From positions 1-64,000 of the forward strand of contig KB309354.1 of assembly GCA_000328365.1 (NCBI GenBank): 64,000 nucleotides of DNA. The letters run 5' to 3'. The translations under genes were made by a program, and so were the position numbers. This DNA is from Capitella teleta. Lineage: Eukaryota > Annelida > Polychaeta > Capitellidae. Positions 52,001-62,800 of this stretch are shown one piece after another; position 1 is the stretch's first letter; each line of letters opens with the position of its first letter. The notes beneath the pieces are model-generated. The model worked only from the letters and a program-made list of their open reading frames with translations, was not told where the DNA came from and searched no databases.

Positions 52001-52939
52001 CGCCGTTTGGGCGGATCTCGTACGCACCGGAAATGGTGTTGCCATCCTTCTGCCATGCTTCACACGTGTTGGGAACCCACTCACAGTAACACGTAGACGC
52101 GTACACTGGAATTGCAATTAAATCTAGTTCAGATGAAGTTGTACCAAAATGCAACCGAGATGGATTAAAATATCAACGGTGGTTGAACTGGTTAAGAAAA
52201 ATTTAATGTGCTATTTGCGGATCCTTTGGGCTTCTCAAAAGTTCTGATAAATACTAAAGGTGTACCATGAAATATAAATAATATAAAGGTGCTCAGGTCA
52301 TCTTAAAGCGCCGATCATAATGCTCTACATGTACATTGGATGGCGATGTCTCTCGAGTCAAATGTTCATCTATATCTGCGCTTTGGATGGCCCGAGATTG
52401 CGTTCTGTTTGGTTCAAAAGTGTCCCCTGGTGGATGCATCAAAACCAGCAGTTTTTGGCCCATTTAAGGCCCACGGACGTGTCAGGTTGTGAAATGCAAC
52501 TTTGGATTCCGGGCACCAGGTATCAATATAGGTCCAGTCTTGGAATCGTCAAATCCCGTTCCCCGCGCACCAGTTTTACAAGAAAATAACCCCCCCCCCC
52601 CCCGCTAGGTTTTTCGCGCCAAAAGCATCACTCGGGCAAGTTCTGCATCTGACGTCAGATGCTACCTGACCAATCAGAACGCTCCATTTTATCATTCTAT
52701 TCGCGACTAATGTGGAAATTACGACTGTAGGCATATAACAAGTAATTACTTGTAACTTCACGGATTGAAATTTTCGATCAAAGATCATGAACACAGAACT
52801 GTGCCTACGACTCGAGTGTAACTATAGTTGGTCCTCTGTATATCGAAACACGGAAAATGACTCGATGCGCCCGACACTCACAGTAAAGGAAACACTCACC
52901 GGATGCCAGAATAATGGTCCGCAATTTGAGCCACATCAT
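42382..52939 (-). CDS. Large membrane receptor: fibrinogen-like N-terminus, 27 CCP (sushi) domains, one membrane helix (about 1878 aa)
   Basis: Nineteen exons: 52939-52900, 52105-51611, 48859-48659, 48608-48423, 47840-45519, 45460-45293, 45243-45070, 45006-44983, 44925-44746, 44690-44508, 44454-44293, 44238-44044, 43990-43805, 43757-43575, 43522-43331, 43280-43092, 43043-42852, 42794-42612 and 42563-42382. All introns are phase 1 and the joined frame is open. The signal peptide is MMWLKLRTIILAS. Exon 2 has C-EAW, SGAYEIRPNGEDVFTVYCDM (fibrinogen-type start) and further Cys. CCP domains follow: one per exon, except exon 5 with 13 in tandem and a 24-base linker exon. The last exon gives VNKSAIIAPVPVEAQ, a helix (IGAVSIAFLTTLCVVVFGVD) and a 30-residue tail. 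CCP arrays bind proteins or glycans in complement regulation and adhesion; the ligand is unknown. Confidence 0.9.
49003..49095. repeat. (CA)n microsatellite with degenerate 3' part
   Basis: About 45 CA units, followed to 49200 by CACCATCACACA-type derivatives. It lies in intron 2 of the CCP receptor gene. Confidence 0.95.
49350..49488 (+). mobile_element. SINE copy 2, left part, split by a LINE
   Basis: This matches the body of the 12793-13136 SINE (AACTGCGTAACAAGG, TACTACTGTCTATGGTGGTA, TTCTGTTCTGGCGTCTG), beginning past the tRNA-like head. It breaks off where the LINE begins and resumes at 51450. Confidence 0.85.
49489..51446 (+). mobile_element. CR1/Jockey-like LINE inserted in a SINE, 5'-truncated, active-site box deleted
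   Basis: The ORF at 49537-51165 (542 codons) is open and covers the end of the endonuclease-RT linker (SGSGAGWDDVKPSALKEV), [59 protein letters not shown], and the thumb and C-terminal region (PYLHYCNSIWAAD). After LNDLPQVCS the sequence jumps to VFAEWLRVNKLSLNVQKTK, so about 40 residues including the catalytic (F/Y)ADD box are missing with the frame kept. The 3' end is a (TTTGA)n tail at 51420-51445. At the 5' end a 52-bp copy of internal sequence is attached (49489-49540 equals 50162-50213). It cannot be active. Confidence 0.9.
51450..51504 (+). mobile_element. SINE copy 2, right part
   Basis: GCGTGGAGCCGTATAACCC through CCTCATGCAG matches the 3' ends of the other SINE copies. Confidence 0.8.
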
Positions 52940-54285
52940 TGACAACGAATCCAAACTTCACTGTCGTGTAGTACCTTGTCACGTATCTCTCGTTATAGAG
53001 ATGGTAATGCCAGGGCATCTATCCATATTTCAATACATGGCACAATGAGAATGTCTGTCAGCGGTTCAATGACCCTTTTATAACAGGTATGAACACTTTA
53101 GCAATCGACAATGGAATTATTGGCGTGTTCTGCATGAATTGCATATTAATTATGTATCAGTGAATGATTAAAGTGACCGTCGATTGGCAGGCATGCATGC
53201 TAGCACTTAAGGACGCTACGCACAGCAACGAGCGACAGCAACGAGTTTGATTGTCCAGAATGGAAGCATTGGTTGTATTGGTTATGAATTATGGAAGCGT
53301 GATAATAATATATACACTTAATTATAAACGTTGTTCTAAATAATTTGATTTTAGTTTAGATGCTCATACTTCATAGCGTAGTTGGTCGGTAAATAACTCC
53401 CACACCCCCTCACTGATGCAGCTACATAAGGTGTTTACGAAGACTAATGCGATTGCGGTCTCATAAACCAGCCATACATATTCTATTATTTAATTATGTA
53501 TGTAGATCATTACTTCAGAAGTGTCAAATTTATATCACACACAAATACTTCAACTTCCAATCAATTTATGGGGCAGTTATGGGTATATCACCAATAAAAT
53601 GAGACACAATCATCGATGTTTGCAATAAAAAGAGTGTGACGTCATTCACAAATCAATAATTGAAATTATGTGATGAAATAGGTATGATTTGCGTCGTTCA
53701 AACTGAACTTCCAAGAAGTGACGAAGTGCCATTTGACGCAAAATAATGTTTTATTTATAAAATCAGTTCCCAGAAGCTGAATATAACGACTTGCTGGGGG
53801 TGGATTATGTTACAATGCAAACATGCAAACGAAGAAAATAATTATAATAGTTAAGAGAAAAAAAAATAAGATGCGGTGATTTGCGTCACCATACGTAAAA
53901 ATTAATTTATCAATTGAAACTCTGTCCTGCTATTAACAATACAGGTTATTTACCTGAAATTTAATGCACCAAAAAGAAATATATTATATATATAATTATT
54001 TGTTAAATTTAACAGTTACCAGGAAAAAAAATCCCATATTACAAATATCCGAAAATTCAGTTTTAAATAATCAATTTTTTACTTTTATTGATTCGTGTAT
54101 TAATGAGTATTTTCGCGAGTTCATTCAACTAACTTTAACACGTGCGTGCGTTTGGCGATTTTAGACGCTGGCGTGTGATCACACCTCTGGGCGAACGCCG
54201 AATAAACTCAGCTTTCATGGAGCTAAGGCACTAGAGCTACACACTAGTCGTGATTTCCTCATTCAGCTTAGCTTTCAGAAAAGTA
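52940..54285. other. Divergent intergenic stretch
   Basis: The region between the minus-strand receptor and the plus-strand Gln-rich gene. It is AT-rich with no ORF of substance beyond a 66-codon frame at 53964. Confidence 0.5.
53075..53082 (-). promoter_or_regulatory. TATA box of the large CCP receptor gene
   Basis: TATAAAAG on the minus strand, about 135 bp before the ATG at 52939. Confidence 0.5.
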
Positions 54286-54288
54286 AAG

Positions 54289-54296
54289 TATAAATA
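54289..54296 (+). promoter_or_regulatory. TATA box of the Gln-rich gene
   Basis: TATAAATA lies 60 bp before the ATG at 54356, which fits a short leader. Confidence 0.6.
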
Positions 54297-54355
54297 TCGA
54301 GGGTGAGGATGTCGTCCAGCAACAATCGACTTCTGACTTCATCTTCTGAATCGAA

Positions 54356-56293
54356 ATGGACCCCCAAGCCTCGAACGAATCTTGTGACTCTCCGCCACAG
54401 GATTTATTTGACCTTTTCTCGGTGAGTTACAACATCAAACTCCGAACACCAGAAACAGTTGATGCACTCTAAAAACTTCCGATTAAAATAAGTTATAAAT
54501 CCTATCAAAAAAGTATCATTTAGCTGGGTTTCATCTTCTCTTGGTCCATCTGACCACTTTCTACTCTCTTTTTTTTATGATACGCTTCAGATTAATATTA
54601 TTTAAAATTTAAATATTGAGTTATAAAAAAATAGTTCTAGTAATAGTTCGATATCTCCAAGACTAAATTTAATATACCTGTGCATCTAATGGATGTATTA
54701 CTGAACACCAAACCAAACCCGGACATCCATCTCTAATAAATCCTTTGCTATATTTCCAGGAGTTTACGCAGGATGAGCAGTCGCGGGTTTTAGCAATAAT
54801 TGACCAGGATCAGTCTCAGAGTCCTCCTCATCCAACCCCACTCAGCTCCTCTATGACGTCGTCACCTCCTGAGCAAGTTGAGCGAGTTGGAACACAGGAT
54901 CTGCCAATTGCTACACAGATGACCGATCTCTATGCATTGCTGAGAGAGGTTTCTTCGCTGTCTCCGTTCGGATTGGAACTACTTGACAAGTACGCAGATG
55001 AGTCATCAGACATTGAAGAGATGCGATATGAACGTCTGTCTAAGTCTGATGAAGCTGATGATGAAAGAATCAACGAGGAATTCGACGCAATCCACAAACG
55101 GCTGATGTTGACGACGAGGGAGGAAGCTCGTCTGCTTCGAGATGCGCATCAACCGTCGGATGAAGCGTCTACCTCTACAACGACGTTTGATGATTCATCT
55201 CCGTCCGGGCCTCAAGCGCCTCCTTCATCTGCACCATCTCACTCTCCCCAAAAGAAGAAGAAGAAACTCACAGGAGTGGCTCACATGGAAGAATGGCTGA
55301 AGCACCACCCAGGATACTTCAAACCATCAATGGCATGCGTCAAAGTGCTCGCAGCTGACGCTGCATGGAGCAAAGGAAAAGTCATTAAATGGCTGAGGAA
55401 AAAGAAACTGGAAATGGAGACATCAGCCGTTCAGAAGAAAAACAATCCGCCACCTCCGATCCCGACGACCCACGCACTGCCGTCTGTTCAATCCAAGCTT
55501 TGGATGCAGCAACAGACACAGCTTAGCAATCAGCAGATGCAGCCTCAACTCCAGCAGGTACATCAGCAGACCCAACAGTTGCTGCCGCAAATCCAGCAAA
55601 TACAGCTGCAGACCCAGCAGATAGCAGCAAACCCAGCAAATACAGCTGCAGACCCAGCAGATACAGCCGCAAACCCAACAGATACATCCACACACCCAGC
55701 AGTTGCAGCCACAAACCCAGAAAATGCAGCTGCAGACGCAGCAAATACAGCCGCAAACCCAGCAGTTGCAGCTGCACCCCCAGAAAATTCAACCGCAAAC
55801 AAATCAGATGCATTCGCACACCCAGAGGATGCATCTGCAGACCCAACAGATGCAGATGCAGGCCCAGCAGATGCAGATGCAGACCCAGCAGATGCAGCCA
55901 CAACCCTACCAAGTGCAGATGCAGAGCCACCAACAGATAGCGCAGTGGCACAAGAATCAGCAAAATATGCAGCAGTTGATTCCACAGAACTCTCAACAAA
56001 CCCCCCGGCAAATACAGCTGCAGACCTTTCAACAGCTGCAGCCGCAAACCCATCGACAGCTGCATTCACAGAACTATCAAGAGATATATCCACAATCCCA
56101 TCAGCAGATGCAGCTGCCAAATCATCAGCAGATGAATCCGCACGCCTACCAACAGGTCCGGCTGCCGATGCACCAACAGGTGTTGCCCAACTCTCATCAG
56201 CATATGCCCCCTCAAATGCAGCTGCAGCCCCAGCCTCATCACTATAATGCGCAGATGGGATCGCAGATGCAGCTGCCAATGTTCCACCAGTGA
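54356..56293 (+). CDS. Gln-rich nuclear-type protein with possible homeodomain-like segment; repeat frame switch
   Basis: Two exons: 54356-54421 (MDPQASNESCDSPPQDLFDL) and from 54760. The first 300 residues are acidic and Ser/Pro-rich. They include the basic patch SPQKKKKKLTG, then HMEEWLKHHPGYFKPS and DAAWSKGKVIKWLRKKKLEM, which resembles the end of a homeodomain (W..KVIKWL.KKK); this is a tentative reading. A Gln/Met/Pro repeat follows (QQMQPQLQQVHQQTQQ). Near 55625 a repeat unit is two bases short, so the upstream frame becomes Ala/Asp/Pro-rich and ends at 56247. The Gln frame stays open to 56293 and ends MGSQMQLPMFHQ. The Gln frame looks ancestral; the switch may be an allele, an assembly error or a real mutation. 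AATAAA lies near 56489. Confidence 0.7.
55500..56240 (+). repeat. CAG-rich imperfect coding repeat
   Basis: Units such as CAGACCCAGCAGATACAG recur with drift over about 700 bp. The units lack stops in several frames, so long spurious ORFs occur on both strands. Confidence 0.9.
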
Positions 56294-57282
56294 ACCTCTA
56301 ATCGGCCGCACTTTGCTCACCCAATCAAGCATTCCTTCTGTCGTAGTTGCAACCCCTGGGAATAACATCTTAAGAAAATGTCGAGTTGCCATGTGCGAGT
56401 TGCTGTGTGTTGAGATGCTATATGTGGATACATTTCATGAAACTGTTGTCAATTCGTCCTTTGTTTCATTTTTTTTTTTCTTTGGTACAATAAATTATGA
56501 AGGATTGATGGTGAATGATTTTAATAAAAACGAAAAAAGAAGACAACAATAATTATTTCGTTTTATCTGTGTTTACATGTATTCAAATGCAGACATTTAT
56601 GCAGTAATTGGTTCCAGCTTTCACGGCTGCCGCATATAACTCAGTTGGCGATACACATCGGCTTTCGTGTTACCGATCTGATGAGAAATTTACTGTGACA
56701 TTTTCTGCCGAATTCTTTCCTGTGGAGCACATAAAAGTGGAAACCATCAATAACACTGAAATATGATCACAAATTGCACAAAAGTCCTACAGATAAAAAT
56801 ATAGAAAGTTTCATGGAAAAATTGCTGAATCGGGGTTAAAAATGAAATTTTATTCAAGTATCAGACGATTATCATGTGATTTGTTCTAAATCAATTACAA
56901 ATGCTCCATTTTTCTCTTCGGGGTGGTCTGGTCGTGGCGCTGATTTTACGACCTGGACGCTGTTTCACAGTGCCGTGAAACAGCCTTGCATATCTGAGGA
57001 CCTAGACCGGGCACAATGAACGCGTAGAATTCGTAGAAATGAGCATTACACTCTGTGGAATAAGCTCACTCATCTCCTTACCTCACTTCACATTCAACTC
57101 TACTCCCCAAAACCTTCAAAAACGAATTCGTAAACTTCTTTTCTCAATTAGCATTTAATAAAAATTCATGATATCATCAAATCATTCCTCATGGCGCACA
57201 GAGCAATAAAGGTAGTATAGGTAGGATTTTTTCTTGTTAATGATGTTTTCTCTTCTTTTCGTTTCTTTTTGTTCGTTCGTTG

Positions 57283-57325
<43 letters not shown>

Positions 57326-58128
57326 GTGACTGCTATCTCTTGAAAATAAAGCAAACCAATCCAAAATCCACTCCAAATTATGCCCGTTCACCTTTGAGGA
57401 AGATGGTGGACAGAATAAGCCGTAATCATAACGCCCTCAAGAGCGCTTCTGTCATTGGGCGTTATGATTGTCTGATCCTAAGATATTTATATTCAGCAGC
57501 ACACTCAGACAGACACAATTATGTTCTCGTGATTAGGTTTCGATTGTTTATTTGGCTTCCGATTCACTCTAACAGTCTATCTCCTCCCCGTGTTATATCC
57601 CATAATTCCTGCAGAGACCACAGATGTGGCGTTGCGTTATATTTTTGTAACACATTACGCAAGGTGGAAAAATCCACATTAGGCCTACTTGTAAAAATAC
57701 TCTTAAAAATACACTTGTAAAAATACACTTGTAAATATACTTTTCAATTACTCTGTTTAACACAGGTTGGTACCTTACAAAGGGCATATTGATGCCATGC
57801 GACGAGGAACCGGAAAGAGTCGATGACTTGAAACTTTTAAAATGCCTCAACCTTGCATTGCAATGCATAGCAAAATGAACATAGCTCATTATGAATTCCA
57901 AACAAATATCGCTATCCGTCGCAACGTCGATAATACCCTGCCCAATGCAATCGAACCCTCTACCTCTAGATTTCAGTCTCTACCTATAGTCATGTATAAT
58001 TATAGATACCAATTTTTACTAACGTTTAACGTTTAACGACTTTTTCTGTTTTAGAGTTTGAGAGTTTTGAGAGTTATATAAAGGCATATGGTGTCAGCAA
58101 AAGCTGCGCTTAAACCTTTGCCTCGGAA
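56294..58128. other. No gene; possible structured element and T tract
   Basis: A nested fold lies at 56925-57008: GGTCTGGTC pairs with GACCTAGACC outside, and GCTGTTTCAC with GTGAAACAGC inside. A run of about 42 T lies at 57283-57324. A 13-bp inverted pair AATCATAACGCCC / GGGCGTTATGATT lies at 57424-57469. Confidence 0.5.
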
Positions 58129-58129
58129 G

Positions 58130-58372
58130 TGGTGCCCAACTGCGTGACAAGGCCGCGCGCAGTGTGTGCTACTGTCTATGCAATATAGACAGTCAATATC
58201 ACCACAGACTCCCATTAAATATAGAACTCCCGGATTTATCGATGCGACTCGGAAGAGTGTGTGGAAACACCTGTCCCGGGTTCCTGCTCTGGCGCCACTA
58301 TTACGGTATTTACGGATACCGAATAGATGGAGCCGCAAAACCCAATCATGCCTCATGTCTCTTGCAGCCCTA
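58130..58372 (+). mobile_element. SINE copy 3, diverged, head missing
   Basis: GTGCCCAACTGCGTGACAAG, TGCTACTGTCTATG, GATTTATCGATGCGAC, CTGCTCTGGCGCC and GGAGCCGCAAAACCCAATC align with the full-length SINE at 12793-13136. Its end lies 27 bp before copy B of the dispersed repeat. Confidence 0.8.
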
Positions 58373-58398
58373 AATGTCTTGCTTGAAAAAAAGAAGAG

Positions 58399-58905
58399 GT
58401 AAGCTCCAAGCTCGTAATAACGAAAACACAACCAATCACTTCATATTGACTTTAATTTACCTTCATCTGGAAAATAATATGTCCACACTAGTAAAGTAGT
58501 TGTTTCAGAGAGAGTAGTGACGATGAGAATGTGTAGAGAGTGAGTGAGAGAGTAGAATGAATTCTTGAAAATTATCTGGGTCTTATATACTAGAATCATA
58601 CATGTGGGGCAGTCTGTGTTTCTAACAGAAAATGCAGTAAATCGGTGCCTTCCAGGCATTTGCCATCAGGAAATGAGTACGTGTTTATTTCTCGGCGAAC
58701 TTTTTGACCACTCAGCATCGCTGATTCTATTGTAGTGTTTGATGCCTCAGTATTGCCAATTGCTTCTTAGGAGATGGAAGCAATCCCGTGTACGCTCTGC
58801 CCGAAGGTCAACATGCATAGGCAAAGTTTATATAATCATATTTACATAGTATGCTATAATGAAACATCGTGTAAACATGTTAGAAGCATCCATGTAATCT
58901 TAACA
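58399..58905. repeat. Dispersed 0.5-kb repeat, copy B
   Basis: The partner of 4101-4639, same orientation, with the same ends. Confidence 0.85.
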
Positions 58906-59566
58906 TCAGGCTTGTCAGCAAACTTCACTAAAAGGAAATCGAGACCCATGCCTATTTTTCTGTTCTTTTCTTTTTTTCCTAAAAACCAAGGGGTGACGAT
59001 TGGCCGTTTGGGTGTAGCTCTGTACTGCCGCAGAAGTTCCCATGAATTGCTGATTCCGGTGAGTGAGAGCCACAACAAGATCCACATCATTCGAAACCTT
59101 CGGAGATCTAGAAATTCCATCTTGTGTGATTGTTGTATTTTTGCTCTAATCATGTGGATTCTCGTGTTGAATTACGTTTGCACGGATTTTTGTTAGAATG
59201 TTTGTATATACTAATAAACATACGAAAACACACTGTATACACCTGTGGTGACATAGCGCCCTCTGGTGGAATGATAAAGCTTATCATGATTGGCCATAAT
59301 TATCATTAAAATGATTTTTTTTCATTTCGGATTTTGTGCGTAGAAATAGGCACGTATTTTTAGAAACGTGAACAGATCTACATTTCATGGCTTCGACTAA
59401 GTTAGAAGGTAATTAATGTTCGTGGGATCTTCTGGTTAACTCATGCGGAAGACGAATGTTAAGGTCAGGTGGGTGACGGGGTTATGGTCATGATTCAGTT
59501 GCTAAATAATCTCACTCGACTGCGCATTGGAAGTTATCGGAATTACAGAATCGCTCGACCGTAATC
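58906..59566. other. No gene seen
   Basis: A 140-codon plus-strand ORF at 58774-59196 overlaps the repeat and has no domain I recognise. Confidence 0.45.
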
Positions 59567-59713
59567 TATGTGACCATATCCTATGTGACCATATTCTATC
59601 TGATCATATCCTATGTGACCATATCCTATCTGATCATATCCTATGTGACAATATCCTATCTGATCATATCCTATGTGACAATATCCTATCTGATCATATC
59701 CTATGTGACCATG
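59567..59713. repeat. 30-bp tandem repeat
   Basis: About five units alternate two related 15-mers, CTATGTGACCATATC and CTATCTGATCATATC. Later units carry GACAATATC. Between units almost all changes are C/A and T/C, so the array is young. Confidence 0.92.
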
Positions 59714-59853
59714 TATCCTATATGTGATCATAAGCATCTCCTTCTCGGGATTGATCCCTGAATCAACAAGTATATATACAGAAACAATTTATAGGTTTTA
59801 TAAAGGATATATGGAAGTGCATACAGGTGCATGCATGCATGCAAGAAGATGTG

Positions 59854-62800
59854 TTAATGTTTGAAGCAAGCTCCAATGCGTTGCAGAATGTTTTTGATTT
59901 CATTCCAATGCGAGATGATATCCAGAACAACAACTGATCCAAATGCAATCGAGCAGAACAGAATGGCAATTAGACCAATATTCTCGGCAGAGGGCGCCTC
60001 CGCAGGCACAGGTGGCGTCACGGCTGACTTGTTTACTGTGGAGAGAAAAATGATCCTTTATCATTACACAGATAAAGGAATAATATAGCTAGCATTAAAT
60101 GCGTCGATTCTAGTCAACATAAGCAATCCAAGAGTAATAACGTTTCGAACACATGTCATAAAAAGGAAGATGATTCAAACCTAACCCATTAGATGTGATA
60201 AAAAAGTACTTGCTTTAATGGGTGATAACCAGACCCCAAAGGAAACTACACGTAAAGCCAGCAAATGCATTATGCTAGCATTGTTACTCTAGCCCTGCGT
60301 TTCAACCCTGCACGTCCATAGCGCAATGCACAAGCATCAGAAATGTTACAAAAATTTGCAATAGCCATATGCCTGCTCCATCATCATATCCTACCAACAC
60401 ATTCTTCTATATCCGGCATCCACAATGCGTCTATCTGGCAGATGGCAGATGCGTTCGATCTTGTTCCTCCAGGAAGCATTAGAGTCTCAGAGGCACAAGA
60501 GTAGAGTAACTCTGACTTGTATGTTGTGTCAGTCGTCAGGACTCGGACTTTCCATTCCGGCAATTGGCAATGCACCTCTGGAATTCTTAGTGATTATCAT
60601 TGCTAATAACAGCGGCATTCTTACCTTCACACGGGTGTAAATCTGCTGAGTACGACCACAGGCCATCGTCAGAACATACGATGGTCTTTGATGTAGTGTG
60701 GTCTCTAAAGCTTTGGCCGTTTTCACATGTATATGTACAAGAAGTGTTGAATATTGTTTCAAGAGAAGATGGAGTTGCATTTTGCACAAATAAGGGTTGT
60801 TCACAATTGATGTCTGCAATAACAAGCGTAAATTATTAACGTAAACCTTTTATGTGTTCGACTATACGTAAAGATCGCTTAATTTGTAATTTAATTTTGT
60901 AAGACCCACCTATGCATTTCACACCCAGATCGGTATGCGATACAGGTATCCAGGTTGAGTTCTCGGAGCAGTTCATCACCATCGATTTAGAATGATCAAC
61001 ATCCAACCAGAAACCTAATTTGCATGTGTAGGTCGCCGCGTCTAGATACAATGTATTGGTGAAGTGTAATTTGCTGTTGTTCATAGCCGGTGGTATCCCG
61101 CAGTCTTTTTCTGTTGAATAATATTTCCAGTTTATACAGAGATATGAAACCCATAATAAGTTAATTCATAACGTAATCATATACAGGCATGACCAATAGT
61201 TAGTCTAGTATGCACTGACTTTGGCATTTCCCTTGCAGACCAGTCCATGTTTTATTAGTGCATGTGATGCTGGGAGATACAGGCTCATCAGCCCCAACCA
61301 CGACAAATTCATAGCCTGTGTGACACGTGTATTCAATGATTTGCTTATCCAAAGCGAGGCGGGAACTCGGTTCGGCATTGTCCACTTTCGGCACAGGTGG
61401 ACAGCGGTCAGCTAGAGGCAGCAGAGTGATGTAACCAATTCAGTTATTACAGCCAATTACCCTGGCACTCATCATCCAAAGCAGTCCATTTTCCGTGACC
61501 AAAACATGAAACCAATTTTGCGTCATACCCATCTGAAAATCGAGTGTTTTTTTGGCAATCGAATTGAACCACGGAACCCCAATGAGTGTCGCTGGAGTTA
61601 GGATGAGATCCAGGTGGAGTCACAATGGGAGGGCATTCGATAACTGCCGAGTGAAACATTGAAGCGTTAGCATTCATATAATATATTAAACCATAAAATT
61701 GTTGTCCAAATAGACTCTGCAGGCAATGGACGTCAATAATTCATTAATTGACGTTATTCACCCATTAGGATCCAACACCAATACACCATTATGTTGAAAA
61801 TTAATTATTGATATTGGAGTAGTAGATATTTCAGATCTATCTCAAACTGAGGAGGTGAACATGACTAAAGTGCCTTACGCAAGGACGCAAGCTTGCTGGT
61901 TTAATCAAACCTCCAGTGATCATCGCTGCCCAACCAATTGGCCACCGCCTGCCATCGTTTTATTCATAAACAAACCCACCTTCACAGTCTCCAGGTTGGC
62001 CATCCCACGTGCCATTGTACAGGCAACTCATTTCTTTAGAGTATTCTTCATCAGTATAATGGTACCCAGGGTGGCATTGGTACACAATGGTGATTCCAGC
62101 AATAGTTACAAAGCTGTCAGGGGTGGAGTTATTGTGGTTCAAAACCGGTCCGCAATTCACCACTGAAACGTACATACATGTTGAGCCATGATATTTGAGT
62201 TTGCGGCTCACAATGCTACTCACTTGAGCAATGTGGAATTTCAGTTTCATTCCAGGAACCATTTTTGCAGAATATTTGTCTTTCCCGTCGACCATCAGGA
62301 AATCGATGGCCATCATGGCATTTAAACACGGTCATGCCATGGTCCAGGTTGCCACCCGAAAGGAAATCAGCGTTCTCTATAAGAGGCACTGGCACGCACC
62401 TCTTGTTCTCACCTGAAATTAACATGAAAATAAGTATCAATAGCTCTATTATATTGACATTTTAAATTATACTTCTTCCGATTGGTTTGCTATCCACCGT
62501 TTTTTTAAAGATCAACCATAATGCCCGAGATAACGCTAACTTAACGAAATATACACCGTAATTAATCATTCCTGCGCAAAATAACAATTATCTGATTTAA
62601 TTGACATGGTCTAAAAGAGACGCAAACAGCGCATATTCAGTGGTTCTTATTCTCTAACCAAATCAGTTTGGTTAATTCAGATATTTGCAGCTGGTGGAGC
62701 TGCAAATGACGTCACAAAACCCCGGAAAGGGTGGGGTAGGAGACTTTGAATACTTTTCAATCTCATTAAATAAGCACTTTGAAGCCGCAAATTGTTCAAA

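Noticed and set aside
55523-56279. 180- and 238-codon minus-strand ORFs rich in Leu or Ala
   Set aside because: They are shadows of the CAG-rich repeat, which lacks stops in most frames.
57166-57391. Lys-rich minus-strand ORFs
   Set aside because: They are produced by the T tract at 57283-57324.
58774-59196. 140-codon plus-strand ORF
   Set aside because: It starts inside the dispersed repeat, has no domain, and has no splice or promoter support.
59567-59713. CRISPR-like repeat array
   Set aside because: The units are directly adjacent with no unique spacers, in an animal genome.
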